Source: Glaciimonas sp.
GTDB taxonomy: Bacteria > Pseudomonadota > Gammaproteobacteria > Burkholderiales > Burkholderiaceae_D
Assembly (NCBI GenBank): GCA_012927625.1
Contig: JABBOV010000021.1
Coordinates: 36,218-100,217, forward strand
Direction: 5' to 3'
Length of the DNA stretch: 64,000 nt
This document shows, one piece after another, positions 51,807 to 60,948 of the stretch. The notes under the pieces are model-generated. The model saw only the letters and a program-made list of their open reading frames with translations, ran no database searches and had not been told where the DNA came from. The translations under genes and the position numbers were made by a program. Position 1 is the first letter of the stretch; every line of letters begins with the position of its first letter.

Positions 51807-52319
51807 GTTTGAAACTTCTATCTCTACCAAAAGAAGGAGTTTCAAAGTGAAAGAGTACCAAAGTTTGAGTCATACGAGGTGGGACTGCAAATATCACTTG
51901 GTGTTTATACCGAAGCGACGCAAGAAAGCAATTTACGGCGCATTACGCAAACACCTTGGTGAGATATTTCGGGAGCTGGCACAGCAAAGACAGTGCAAGG
52001 TTGTTGAAGGCCATCTGATGATTGACCATGTTCATATGTGTTTGAGCGTACCGCCCAAGTATTCGGTATCAAGCGTTGTTGGCTTTATCAAAGGCAAGAG
52101 TGCGATTTCGATAGCGCGGCATTTTGGAGGCCGGCAGAGAAATTTTACTGGAGAGGTATTTTGGGCGCGAGGCTACTTTGTCTCGACAGTAGGACTGGAT
52201 GAAGAAATAGGTCGTGCCTACATCTGTATGTTGTGAGTCTGTAGCCACCTTTAGGCGGATCAAGAGTTACCAGCGCCTTTGAGGCGCTCCAGCAATAAAC
52301 CTCCGGCTTTGCCGGAGGT
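51807..52319 (+). mobile_element. IS200/IS605-type insertion sequence, degraded
   Basis: A tnpA-only element. The left end has the hairpin TTTGAAACT ... AGTTTCAAA (51808-51847), which encloses the tnpA Shine-Dalgarno GAAGGAG. The right end has two hairpins: AGCGCC/GGCGCT (52272-52288) and ACCTCCGGC/GCCGGAGGT (52299-52319). Elements of this family lack inverted repeats and transpose as single strands. Exact tips cannot be fixed by eye. The first 60 bases recur at 62945. Confidence 0.75.
51847..52236 (+). pseudogene. tnpA: IS200-type TnpA transposase, C-terminus lost
   Basis: HUH-type tyrosine transposase of 129 residues starting at GTG 51847. The HUH motif is HVH in IDHVHMCLSVP (about residues 60-70), and the catalytic Tyr is Y125 in RAYICML. 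In relatives this helix continues YIR-x-Q with a conserved Gln and about 15 more residues; here the frame stops after ICML, apparently because of a deletion ahead of the right-end hairpins. The enzyme is probably inactive. The hairpin covering its ribosome site fits the translational repression known for IS200 tnpA. Confidence 0.75.
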
Positions 52320-52351
52320 AATTTAATTAAACTTCAGGAGGCAGCTTAACT

Positions 52352-53404
52352 ATGCCCGCGGTCAGCCAACAACTTAATCCAATTAATGATTCAGAGCCTT
52401 GTGGCAACGATTTGTCGTTTTCTGCAGACCTTGATGCGATTGCGGAGGCGCGTCGTTTTGACGACCCTACGCTCGATCAAGGCGAATGGGTAACCGCACT
52501 CAAGGAGGCCGACTGGAACTTTGTTGTGCAACACTGCGCATCATTACTTACCTTAAAAAGCAAGGATTTGCGGCTCGCCGTCTGGTTTGCGGAAGCTAGT
52601 GCCAAAACAAAAAAATTTCGGGGCCTTGGCGACGGCTACAGCTTGATTAGTGGGTTATGCGATAATTTTTGGGAAAATCTCCATCCGTTGGCGGAAGATG
52701 GTGACCAGGAAAGAAAAATCGGCAATCTTAGCTGGATGCTCGCCTGCTCGGTGCAATTAATCCATGAAATGCCGATTACGGAAGGCAAAGGCACGTCGTT
52801 CTCAAGCATCGATTTTGAATCGGCACGTACGCGGGCTGCACATGCTGAAAAGATAGTCGCAGAGGGCGGTACGCCTGAGGTGGGGCTAAAGTTGACGACA
52901 ATCGAAGCTGCGCGCCGTAAAAGCTCACGCGGATTTTATGACGAGCTGTTGGTGGACTCGCATTATTGTCTGGCCGCATTACTCCAAATGGAAAAATCGG
53001 TTGATGTGCGATTGGGTGTTGATGGACCGGGATTTTCCGCTGCAAAAGAAGCGCTGGACAATGTGATAATGACCATCGAGCGCTTTGCGGCGGATGCCGG
53101 AATCAAGACACAGAATGCTGAATTGCTGCCTACAGACTTAGGTCAGGGTCATGCACCCGCGCATACAGCGTTTAATGGTCCAATCCAGACCCGTGCACAG
53201 GCACTTGCGCAACTGCGCGCGGTCGCGGAATTTTTCAGACGTGCTGAACCACATAGCCCGGTCGCTTATCTTGCAGACAAGGCGGCGAATTGGGGCGACT
53301 TGCCTTTGCATACATGGCTCCGTGCAGTCATCAAAGACAGTGCTTCTCTGGCGCACGTCGAAGAGTTACTGGGCTTACAAATCCCCGGATCCGACGATCA
53401 CTGA
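52352..53404 (+). CDS. tssA: Type VI secretion system protein TssA
   Basis: Cap/priming protein that coordinates tail tube and sheath assembly on the T6SS baseplate. 350 residues with the ImpA_N domain near the N-terminus (INDSEPCGNDLSFSADLDAI and the GEWVTALKEADW segment) and a C-terminal domain ending HSPVAYLADKAANWGDLPLHT, LRAVIKD. The ATG follows CAGGAGG, 33 bp after the IS200-type right end, so the gene is intact but its promoter may be supplied from the IS or clpB side. It converges on the tssM operon with a 27-bp gap. No other core T6SS gene lies on this strand. Confidence 0.9.
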   Translation: MPAVSQQLNPINDSEPCGNDLSFSADLDAIAEARRFDDPTLDQGEWVTALKEADWNFVVQHCASLLTLKSKDLRLAVWFAEASAKTKKFRGLGDGYSLISGLCDNFWENLHPLAEDGDQERKIGNLSWMLACSVQLIHEMPITEGKGTSFSSIDFESARTRAAHAEKIVAEGGTPEVGLKLTTIEAARRKSSRGFYDELLVDSHYCLAALLQMEKSVDVRLGVDGPGFSAAKEALDNVIMTIERFAADAGIKTQNAELLPTDLGQGHAPAHTAFNGPIQTRAQALAQLRAVAEFFRRAEPHSPVAYLADKAANWGDLPLHTWLRAVIKDSASLAHVEELLGLQIPGSDDH

Positions 53405-53431
53405 CGGACGCCAGGATCACGCGAAAAAAAT

Positions 53432-54214
53432 TTACTGCGCGATTCTGAATTCAATGCGCCGATTGTGCGCGCGTCCACCTGAAGAATCGTTGCTTGCGAC
53501 CGGACGATCCGGCCCTTGCCCGGATGTGGACAGCAAGCCTTCGTTGATACCTTTACTGTTGAGATAAACTTTAACCGTATCGGCGCGCGCTTGGCTCAAC
53601 GCTAGGTTGCTCACGCGCAGACCACTGCCGTCAGTGTGCCCGATGATTTCCACTTTCTTTCCCTTGAACTTTTGTAAAGCGACAGCCATCTCATCCAAGA
53701 TGGCTTTCCCCACTGGAGTAAGCATAGTCTGGCCACTTTCGAACTCGACAATGCGGTTTGCGAGCGTATTATCGAGAACACTTTGTTCGGATACGGACGC
53801 GGACACGCGCAAGCCGTTGTTGACAGTGTAGGTCGGATTGAGATTGGTGGCGATCTCGCTGGCGATTTGCTGACGTTGCGCTTCGTTGGCGACTTCGCCG
53901 CGCACGCTCACAGCATTGCCATCGACTGTCAACTGGCCGCGGCTAATGAGTTTCAGGCTCGGGTTAATTAATTTTTGGACATAGCCATTCCAGTTCGGCG
54001 GCAACACGACGGAACCGATGGCGATCTGATCGACCACTTTGTCGGCGCCATATAGTTCGCGCAAACGTGCCAGCGCGCTGGCTTTACTGGCTTCGTCGGG
54101 TACCGTGCCAGTTATGAGAACCTGCCCCGGATTGGGTATTGCAACCGGCGGGGTAACGTTTTGTGCCCATCCAAGGGCGGACATAAAGCACAGAGTGATC
54201 CATAAGTAACGCAT
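53432..54214 (-). CDS. Exported OmpA-like protein of the T6SS operon
   Basis: Peptidoglycan-binding accessory protein, similar in position and domain content to TagN of some T6SS clusters. From the ATG at 54214 (GGAG nine bases upstream, four bases after the tagF stop) it has 260 residues. Signal peptide about 1-18 (ending GWAQ), a central BON-like region (about 25-135) and a C-terminal OmpA domain with VEIIGHTDGSG, LSQARADTVKVYL and RRIEFRI. No lipobox Cys, so it is periplasmic rather than a lipoprotein. It may anchor the membrane complex to the cell wall. Confidence 0.85.
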   Translation of the reverse strand: MRYLWITLCFMSALGWAQNVTPPVAIPNPGQVLITGTVPDEASKASALARLRELYGADKVVDQIAIGSVVLPPNWNGYVQKLINPSLKLISRGQLTVDGNAVSVRGEVANEAQRQQIASEIATNLNPTYTVNNGLRVSASVSEQSVLDNTLANRIVEFESGQTMLTPVGKAILDEMAVALQKFKGKKVEIIGHTDGSGLRVSNLALSQARADTVKVYLNSKGINEGLLSTSGQGPDRPVASNDSSGGRAHNRRIEFRIAQ

Positions 54215-54218
54215 GGCG

Positions 54219-55205
54219 TTAAGCTCCAATAAACGCTTCACGAAACGAATCGTGAGCGGATTTCAAGGAAAGGTTGGGTTGCGACAAATAGCTGGATAAT
54301 TTTTTGACGCCATAGTCGGTGCCAAGCTGGTCCTCGATCCATTCGGCGTCTTCGAAGGCAATATGATGTTCGGCACTAATTTGTGGATTGATGATCGCGT
54401 GCAGCGTGCGTGCGGATGCGCCGCTGAAGCCGAGAACCATACTGGGCTTGTTCTCAATTCGGGTGAAGAACATGGCAAGCTCAAAATCGGCGCGATGCAA
54501 GAATGGCGTGATCAGATGCATCCAAAATGTAGCAACCAGATAGCGGTACACCGGGTCGTTCGGCAGCGGGAGAATAAGACTTTTTTCCAGACGACTGGAA
54601 CTGCTAGCCATCACCGGCTGCAGTAAAAAACCGAGCGCTAAAAGCAATTGCCGCGAGGTTCCTTTAAAGCCTGATTGCGCCAACAGCGCATCTAGCGCGC
54701 CCATGGTTTGCATATCGAGGAAATCAGAAAACGTGGCATCATAAGCCGTAGTGTTGAGTTCAAGAGCGACCACCGCGGCTGCTAGATTTTGTAGCGGTGC
54801 TGCCGGGTCGCTTGCGGTCATTACATTTTCTGTCAATAGCTCGAGCCGACTCCACAGACGCGACAGTATCATCGGGCTGCGTTTGACGAATTCGCAGGGC
54901 TCGTCGATATCCATCGCGCTCATGGATATAAATGGAAACCGCCGGTGCGCCAGGTCGGAGCTGGCGAACAGATGGCCTGCAATGGCATGCCTGCTACTTG
55001 GGCCCATGAAAGCAAAATGCAATGGCGCGACGTCATCGTAAATAATTTTCCAGCGAGGGTCGGTAGACAGCAGATCCATTGACTGCGCCAGCCAGTTATC
55101 CAGCAAGGTGATCAACGCGATATTGTCGGTCGCCTTGATGAAGTCTCCATGTGACGGAACTTTTCCAAAATAGCCAACTTTGGTTTGTGTTGCGATGCTA
55201 CTCAT
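54219..55205 (-). CDS. tagF: Type VI secretion-associated protein TagF
   Basis: Cytoplasmic accessory protein; in Pseudomonas TagF represses T6SS assembly post-translationally. 328 residues with the family N-terminus VGYFGKVPSHGDFIK at about 9-23 and the segments WLAQSM and MGPSSRHAIAGHLFAS. The start overlaps the tssM stop by 4 bases (ATGA). The usual TagF domain takes the first 220 residues; the C-terminal 100 residues (ENKPSMVLGFSGAS...) extend it. No PppA or PpkA gene, the usual threonine-phosphorylation partners, is in view. Confidence 0.9.
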   Translation of the reverse strand: MSSIATQTKVGYFGKVPSHGDFIKATDNIALITLLDNWLAQSMDLLSTDPRWKIIYDDVAPLHFAFMGPSSRHAIAGHLFASSDLAHRRFPFISMSAMDIDEPCEFVKRSPMILSRLWSRLELLTENVMTASDPAAPLQNLAAAVVALELNTTAYDATFSDFLDMQTMGALDALLAQSGFKGTSRQLLLALGFLLQPVMASSSSRLEKSLILPLPNDPVYRYLVATFWMHLITPFLHRADFELAMFFTRIENKPSMVLGFSGASARTLHAIINPQISAEHHIAFEDAEWIEDQLGTDYGVKKLSSYLSQPNLSLKSAHDSFREAFIGA

Positions 55206-58200
55206 TGGGCCACTCCCAATGCGCGTGGTGCCACTGGTGCGATTGCACCCACCATCTTAGAATTGGCAACGACGCTGGCCGTAGCTGCAGTTTGAGCGAC
55301 AGATGCAGGCGCGCCACCGGCAATCGATTCAGGTAATTTCATACCGCGCAAGCTTGGCGTGGTTCCTGTGCCTGAGGTGGCCCCCGATACTTGGGGGCTG
55401 CTGATGATTTTCAGATCAACCGATACCGAGGCGCCGCCACCGACCCAGTTGAGCTCAAAAACGCCGCCGGCCTTGCGCTTGCGGGTAGCGGAATTGATGA
55501 GCCGTTCAAGCCCGAACCGGCCTGGCTGGTTGGCGACTTCAACGGTGCGGCCGTCGAAAGTAACGGCGGTAATGCGCGCGCCGGGTACGCCCTGAGGATT
55601 GGGCCAAATAAAGTTAGTCCACTGTGTCTGTGTATTGCGGTAACGTAGTTGCTGACCGTCAATTTCAATCGTGTATTCCAACGTGCCGGGCGCAGGTAAC
55701 GGCTGAATTTGAAACACGGACTGCGAATCGGCCGTTCCTCCGGTCGGTGCCGCCGACCCTGCTGCGCCTTGCGGTGTGACCCAGCCTGCGAAATTACTGA
55801 CGACAACCGGCGACAGATTGATGCCCATGTTGGCCCATGTCTTCGGTGCAAGCATATCGCCGCGCCGAACTACAAGCGGCCCCATTGATGTTGTGACGAA
55901 TTTAGCGATCGCACCGTCAGCACCGAAGATTGCGCCGATTTCAGCGTTATTTGCCTCAATCTTCGAATCAGCCGTAAACGGATATTTCCCGGCCAAAGTT
56001 TTCTGAAAAGGTTCGTACACTTGCGCCAGCCAGACCTTGTTTATTTCGTTCTCGGTAGGTTTGATGATGACCGTGAACGCCTGTATCAGCGGCCGCACCA
56101 ACAGAGGCCGGATCGATAGTTTTTGTGAATCTGTCATGCCGGTCAACATTTGCTCGTCAACATATTTCAATGCGTCGGACAACTCGGAGTTGCTGCCTTC
56201 GAGTGTTTGTTGCAACAATTGTTTTGCGCCGGGCCCTGTGTCACCTTGATTTTTAATGAGATTAAAACGCGTGCGCAGCTTGGACAAGGATTCCATGTAT
56301 CCCCGCATCAACGACGATTCCTTATCCTTGCTGATAACAAGTTTGGCTACACCTGCGAACTCTTTGCCGACCGGACCCATAGGAATGTCGCCAGTGGGAG
56401 CTGTCGAGTTGACGTTGACAGGTATTGGTGTCTGCCGCAGGATCGTTTCCCTGAGCCAGCCGATGAAACCACGCTGGACGCGCAACAAGCCGGCATTGAC
56501 CAGTGACGGATTGTCCCAAGACGTTTCCTGATACACCGCGTTGACCAACTTGTTGATTGGGGAGGTCAATGGATCGCCGAGGCGGTTCATTGCCGTCACG
56601 GCAGTATCGAATCCATTTAAATCAGCTACTGCCACACCCTGCACAAACTTCTGCCATTCCTTCGCATATTCAATCTTGTATTGATTGACCAATGCTTTCT
56701 GGATTTGCTCTGGGCTACCCTCCAAAGTCAGGTCATCCTTAGATGTAGTTTTTAAAACCCAATCAGCGCTTTGTAGTTCTTTATTTGCAGCTTCTTTGAA
56801 TGCATTTTCAACGAATTTTTCCCATGCGTCGCGAGTGAATGTTCCTGAAATCGCATAACTGCCGACTATCAGTCCCTTGTCTTGATCGCCGACAATACGG
56901 GCTACTGTCATGCTCGGAAAACGGGTTGATGCACGTGCCTTGACATCAGCATACACACGGTCGCGCGCAGGCATACCTCGCACCACCCGGCGTAGATTTT
57001 CGCGTGTTTGATCAACCAGCGATAGTTTGCGATCCACCGTGGGCCATGACGGATCGTTGATTTGTCCTAGCGAGAAGCTTATCAAGCGCTCGGCACTGCG
57101 AATCATTTGTTCGCGTGGCATCGTACCCCGATGACTCTCAAGCCAGCCGCGCCAGAAGCGGGCCAGCTGATCGTTAAGGTGGCTGATTTCGGCGCGCGAC
57201 TTGTCGCTCAGCATTAGATAGGTCTTGAGTGCGTTATAGGCATCTTCGACGCTTGCAGGCGATACATCCTTATACGGATGGGCGCTGTTGCCGGCCGCTA
57301 AACGAGCGCTGGATGTAGCTCTGGAAACCGACACGCTCGCGAACTGCGGCGGCTGCGTCATCGGCTCAAGTTTATCGGTTCCGCTGTTAACTTCTGCCAG
57401 AAAAGCCTCGATATTGGCTGTGACCGGTTTCAGCATGACTTCTTTAATTCCGGAGTAATACTCCTCGCGCAACTTGCGCTCTAGCAAATCACCTTGATAG
57501 AGTCCCATACCGACCGATAGCGGTTGGTCTGTGTGGAATTTATCGAGTTGCTCTATACGATCTTGCAGGATTTCCAACGCTTCAAAACGGGATTGCAAGT
57601 CGAAACGTTTATCTTGCAACTTTACAATTTTATCAAGATCGGCCTGAACATTGACGACCAATTGCTTGTTGCCAATATACGACCAACTCCATCCACCCAG
57701 CATCAGCCCAACAAACGCTGTTGCCGCGAAGAAAGCGGTATAACGCAGCTTTGTCTTGTTCGGACTCGCGTATTGCGACACCAATTGTTTGTCGGCAAAA
57801 ATGACTTGTTTGAATAAATTCAACAGAAAGAAGCCGTGCTTGGAATAAATTTCAGGTTGCTCCTGAGGCTGCAGTTCCAAGCCAAAACGATCAGCGATGC
57901 GCTGGGATGACGTGCCGGCGGCCGTACCTTCCTGTAATGCGCTGGTGAAATAGAAACCACGAAACACCGGTTTGAATTGAAACGGATTTTCCTCAAATAA
58001 GGTGGCGACAAACGAGCGCAATACGCCTTTGATCGACGAAAACTCAAGAGGAAAAGTCAGCACGCCAGGGGGCATACGCTCTCCTCGATTCATGGCCATG
58101 CTGGCCAGACTCATTTCCTTCAAGCCGTCATATAGTTCATCGAAGCGGGCGTCGAAAAAACTCAACACTTCCTGGCCTGTATTGTTGCGGTTATATGGCA

Positions 58201-59056
58201 GTGTCGCGCCCCATACCCGATCTCTTTCGGTGCGTTCGCTGTCGAGGAAAAATTCGTTGAAGCCGGTGATCAAATCTGCCTTAGTGAACATTACATAGAC
58301 TGGCGCAAATACTTCAAGCCGCTCGGTAAGTTCCTGGACGCGTTGGCGCAGACTCTTCGCTAGATTGATGCCGAATTCAGGTCGATTGCCGGTTAATTCC
58401 GCAATACTGACCGCGATGATGATGCCATTGATCGGTGCCTGTTTGCGATGCTTTTTGAGCAGACTTAGGAAGCTGAACCATTCTTCACGGTCTTCGTCGT
58501 ACACTGAGTATCGGCCTGCAGTATCAAGCAGAATGCCGTCGGTCGTAAAGAACCAGTCGCAGTTACGCGTACCGCCGATACCTTGAATGATCTTGCCATT
58601 CTTATCCGCAAACGGAAATTGCAAGCCCGAGTTGGTAATGGCAGTACTTTTTCCGGCGGCAGGATTGCCGATTACCATATACCAAGGTAGCTCATATAAT
58701 GCCGACGCACCGGAGGTAAGGCCAAGTTTCGAACTCTTGATAGTTGTAATCGCTTCTAGCATGCGCTGGCGTACCGCTTCGACTTCATCGCGCTTGATGT
58801 TGTCGGTCTTAGAAGATGTTTTGTCGATTTGCCGCTCTAGCATGTCGCCAAACTGTTGCGATGCCTTCCCTGCGCGCCAGCGTTTGAGTAGCCAGAACGA
58901 CAACCACGCTACGAATGCAGCAAGCAAAATGATCGCGACCCAAATCGCGGCAATTTGTAACGCGCGGGCACCGAGAAACAGGAACGCTGCTAGTGCTGCG
59001 AAACCGATGATGACCAATGTGCGCGTGTCAGTGAGGAATTGCCAAATTCTTTGCAT
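55202..59056 (-). CDS. tssM: Type VI secretion membrane complex protein TssM (IcmF)
   Basis: Inner-membrane NTPase-like protein that forms the trans-envelope channel. 1284 residues. TM segments at about 12-29 and 33-57, a cytoplasmic domain with an intact Walker A GNPAAGKST (130-138) and DTAGRYS, a third TM near 433-453 (FFAATAFVGLMLGGWSW), and a large periplasmic domain ending in a DUF1215-like C-terminus. In other systems TssM pairs with TssL and TssJ; neither is in the window. Co-transcribed with the unknown gene upstream (26-bp gap) and tagF downstream (4-bp overlap). Confidence 0.95.
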   Translation of the reverse strand: MQRIWQFLTDTRTLVIIGFAALAAFLFLGARALQIAAIWVAIILLAAFVAWLSFWLLKRWRAGKASQQFGDMLERQIDKTSSKTDNIKRDEVEAVRQRMLEAITTIKSSKLGLTSGASALYELPWYMVIGNPAAGKSTAITNSGLQFPFADKNGKIIQGIGGTRNCDWFFTTDGILLDTAGRYSVYDEDREEWFSFLSLLKKHRKQAPINGIIIAVSIAELTGNRPEFGINLAKSLRQRVQELTERLEVFAPVYVMFTKADLITGFNEFFLDSERTERDRVWGATLPYNRNNTGQEVLSFFDARFDELYDGLKEMSLASMAMNRGERMPPGVLTFPLEFSSIKGVLRSFVATLFEENPFQFKPVFRGFYFTSALQEGTAAGTSSQRIADRFGLELQPQEQPEIYSKHGFFLLNLFKQVIFADKQLVSQYASPNKTKLRYTAFFAATAFVGLMLGGWSWSYIGNKQLVVNVQADLDKIVKLQDKRFDLQSRFEALEILQDRIEQLDKFHTDQPLSVGMGLYQGDLLERKLREEYYSGIKEVMLKPVTANIEAFLAEVNSGTDKLEPMTQPPQFASVSVSRATSSARLAAGNSAHPYKDVSPASVEDAYNALKTYLMLSDKSRAEISHLNDQLARFWRGWLESHRGTMPREQMIRSAERLISFSLGQINDPSWPTVDRKLSLVDQTRENLRRVVRGMPARDRVYADVKARASTRFPSMTVARIVGDQDKGLIVGSYAISGTFTRDAWEKFVENAFKEAANKELQSADWVLKTTSKDDLTLEGSPEQIQKALVNQYKIEYAKEWQKFVQGVAVADLNGFDTAVTAMNRLGDPLTSPINKLVNAVYQETSWDNPSLVNAGLLRVQRGFIGWLRETILRQTPIPVNVNSTAPTGDIPMGPVGKEFAGVAKLVISKDKESSLMRGYMESLSKLRTRFNLIKNQGDTGPGAKQLLQQTLEGSNSELSDALKYVDEQMLTGMTDSQKLSIRPLLVRPLIQAFTVIIKPTENEINKVWLAQVYEPFQKTLAGKYPFTADSKIEANNAEIGAIFGADGAIAKFVTTSMGPLVVRRGDMLAPKTWANMGINLSPVVVSNFAGWVTPQGAAGSAAPTGGTADSQSVFQIQPLPAPGTLEYTIEIDGQQLRYRNTQTQWTNFIWPNPQGVPGARITAVTFDGRTVEVANQPGRFGLERLINSATRKRKAGGVFELNWVGGGASVSVDLKIISSPQVSGATSGTGTTPSLRGMKLPESIAGGAPASVAQTAATASVVANSKMVGAIAPVAPRALGVAQ

Positions 59057-59082
59057 AATGGAGACGTGGTTTTAGGTTGGGT

Positions 59083-60555
59083 TTAATGAATATATGATGC
59101 GGTTGCTTGTGTATCAAAGGTGGCCTTGATGAACGGGCCTACGACGACGGCGGTTCGGTCGAAGGCATCCTGATTGCTGGTGCACAAAGTAAAAGCCGTA
59201 TTTACGGCCGCCTCTTGGTACGCAAGCGCAAGAGCGGTAAGACTTGACACTGCGCCTGCTGCGCCGCAGTCTGCAGCAATTTTCATACATTGGTCATTGA
59301 AATCGAGCTCTGGAAAAACTCTCTGGCTTAGACTCATCAATTCGGTCATTCGGCTGCCACGGTGGTCGCTGTCTGCAATCAGCATGGTAATTTTGTCCGA
59401 TGTTGTGTCCGCTATGAGTAGGGCATCTTGGGCCAATTCAGATAGCAGTTCCGCACTCACTTGGCCGTTTGCATCCGCAGATTTTTCGCGCCGGCCTTGA
59501 GCGATACGATGGATCGTCGCGGGAAATTCGACGTCCATCAGCGTCGCCTGATTCTGATCGGCGAGTAGTAAGCCGGCCGCCCCTTCTCCTGGTATTTGCC
59601 CTGTATTGCCTTTGCCTTTCAATAACTGCCCGGCGGCGTCCCACTGGTTGATGCTTTTTTCGCCGATAAACGATTCGAAAGCGATCAGCAGACAAAAGCA
59701 GGGCAGCGATTGGCGGTGCGAGTGGACAGATAGTCGATCAATCAGACTGAGCGGCTCGGTGCGGTTGCTGGTCATCATCGGGCTGATCAAAATCTTCTCT
59801 GCCGGCCAGCCGTGCTGTTCAATCAGATGCATGAACCAGTTGGCAACCGTCTTACGCAAGTCGCTTGGCCAGCTATCTGGAAACACGGGTAATAACTGCA
59901 GCACGGGCAGTTCAATGGAACTACGTTTCGTGGTGCCTGCATTTACATAGTCAATCAAATAGGGGTGGGTCAGCGCCTGACTTGCCAGCTCAACCAAGAC
60001 GTCGCTTCCCATGACTAAAGCGCGCAACTGTTCAGCGGTCCATGTCGGTATTTGCATATTTGCAGAGTTGAGCCAAGCTGCAATCACTTCTGCGACAGCG
60101 TCGCCATTAATGTCATTAATGCGTCCCGTACGTACCGGAAAACCATTGGAGTCTGTTAGTTCAGTGTCTAGCTCGAGCCGGGCTTCTTTTGATTTCAGCG
60201 CGCTCGCCAATTCATCGGGACTTGCGCCGTGTGGTGAACGCAGTGCGCCCGCGAGGATCGCCAATGTCCAAGTCCGTTCCTGTTTGTCGTCGTGTGCCGG
60301 CGGATTTACGTCATCGGGTTGCGGTACAGCGGCTGCGGCAACACGGGCCGCAGCGCTATCCGTTACGGCCACGGTCATTTTGCGAATTAGCCAAAGGCCG
60401 AACAAAAAACTGACTGGCAGGGCGAGCAGATAGAGAACAACTTCGGATGAAGTCGGCATGCGGTTTGTGCTACGCCAATACATCACCATCAAAATCCAGA
60501 CGGTGACGAAAATGGCGCAGATAAACAGGCCGCGCATTAGCAAAGCGCGCATCAA
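59083..60555 (-). CDS. Uncharacterised T6SS-linked membrane protein (between PAAR and tssM)
   Basis: I do not recognise this 490-residue protein. Two transmembrane helices lie at about 7-27 and 38-58 (VVLYLLALPVSFLFGLWLI), followed by a large soluble part with no motif known to me: a WTLAILAGALRSPHG segment near 94-108, a helical middle and an Ala-rich end (AADCGAAGAVSSLTALALAY). Two ATGs (60555 and 60552) are possible starts. Its place between PAAR and tssM matches that of asaC in the Acinetobacter T6SS as I remember it. It is probably a membrane-complex or PAAR-loading accessory, which is inference. Confidence 0.75.
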   Translation of the reverse strand: MMRALLMRGLFICAIFVTVWILMVMYWRSTNRMPTSSEVVLYLLALPVSFLFGLWLIRKMTVAVTDSAAARVAAAAVPQPDDVNPPAHDDKQERTWTLAILAGALRSPHGASPDELASALKSKEARLELDTELTDSNGFPVRTGRINDINGDAVAEVIAAWLNSANMQIPTWTAEQLRALVMGSDVLVELASQALTHPYLIDYVNAGTTKRSSIELPVLQLLPVFPDSWPSDLRKTVANWFMHLIEQHGWPAEKILISPMMTSNRTEPLSLIDRLSVHSHRQSLPCFCLLIAFESFIGEKSINQWDAAGQLLKGKGNTGQIPGEGAAGLLLADQNQATLMDVEFPATIHRIAQGRREKSADANGQVSAELLSELAQDALLIADTTSDKITMLIADSDHRGSRMTELMSLSQRVFPELDFNDQCMKIAADCGAAGAVSSLTALALAYQEAAVNTAFTLCTSNQDAFDRTAVVVGPFIKATFDTQATASYIH

Positions 60556-60598
60556 TTGCAGTCTTTGAATTTAGTAACTTGCATAGGACGACGGTATC

Positions 60599-60862
60599 TC
60601 AATCAGTCGTTGCGGTTTGACTCGCAATCAGAACAGCACCGCATGCAGTTGTATCGCCGGCACGGGCTACCGCGGCCCCATCAATGATCAATGTCATATC
60701 CCCGGTTGCGATCGCGTTAGTGCTATGCCCACGAATTGGACAGGTGACTTTATCGCCGACACGGGCGACCCCAATGTTTCCGGCGAAGGTCTGACCAGAA
60801 GCTTCCACTACGGTGCCACCGTGTGAAGTTTTGTCGCCTAAAACGATAAACGCTTTTGCCAT
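60599..60862 (-). CDS. PAAR-domain T6SS tip protein
   Basis: Caps the VgrG spike and sharpens the T6SS needle. From the ATG at 60862 it has 87 residues, beginning MAKAFIVLGDKTSHGGTV; an upstream in-frame start at 60889 is less likely. The repeated glycine/threonine loops with GDKVTCPIRGHST and ARAGDTTACGA carry the Cys and His residues that bind zinc at the tip. There is no C-terminal effector extension, so it is a bare PAAR. Second gene of the tagX-PAAR-X-tssM-tagF operon. Confidence 0.9.
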   Translation of the reverse strand: MAKAFIVLGDKTSHGGTVVEASGQTFAGNIGVARVGDKVTCPIRGHSTNAIATGDMTLIIDGAAVARAGDTTACGAVLIASQTATTD

Positions 60863-60948
60863 GTAATTCCTTAATTTTTTTTGCAACATTGATTATTCGC
60901 AACATTGATTATAAAGCGCGTTATAAATAGTACGTTTCTTAATGAACA

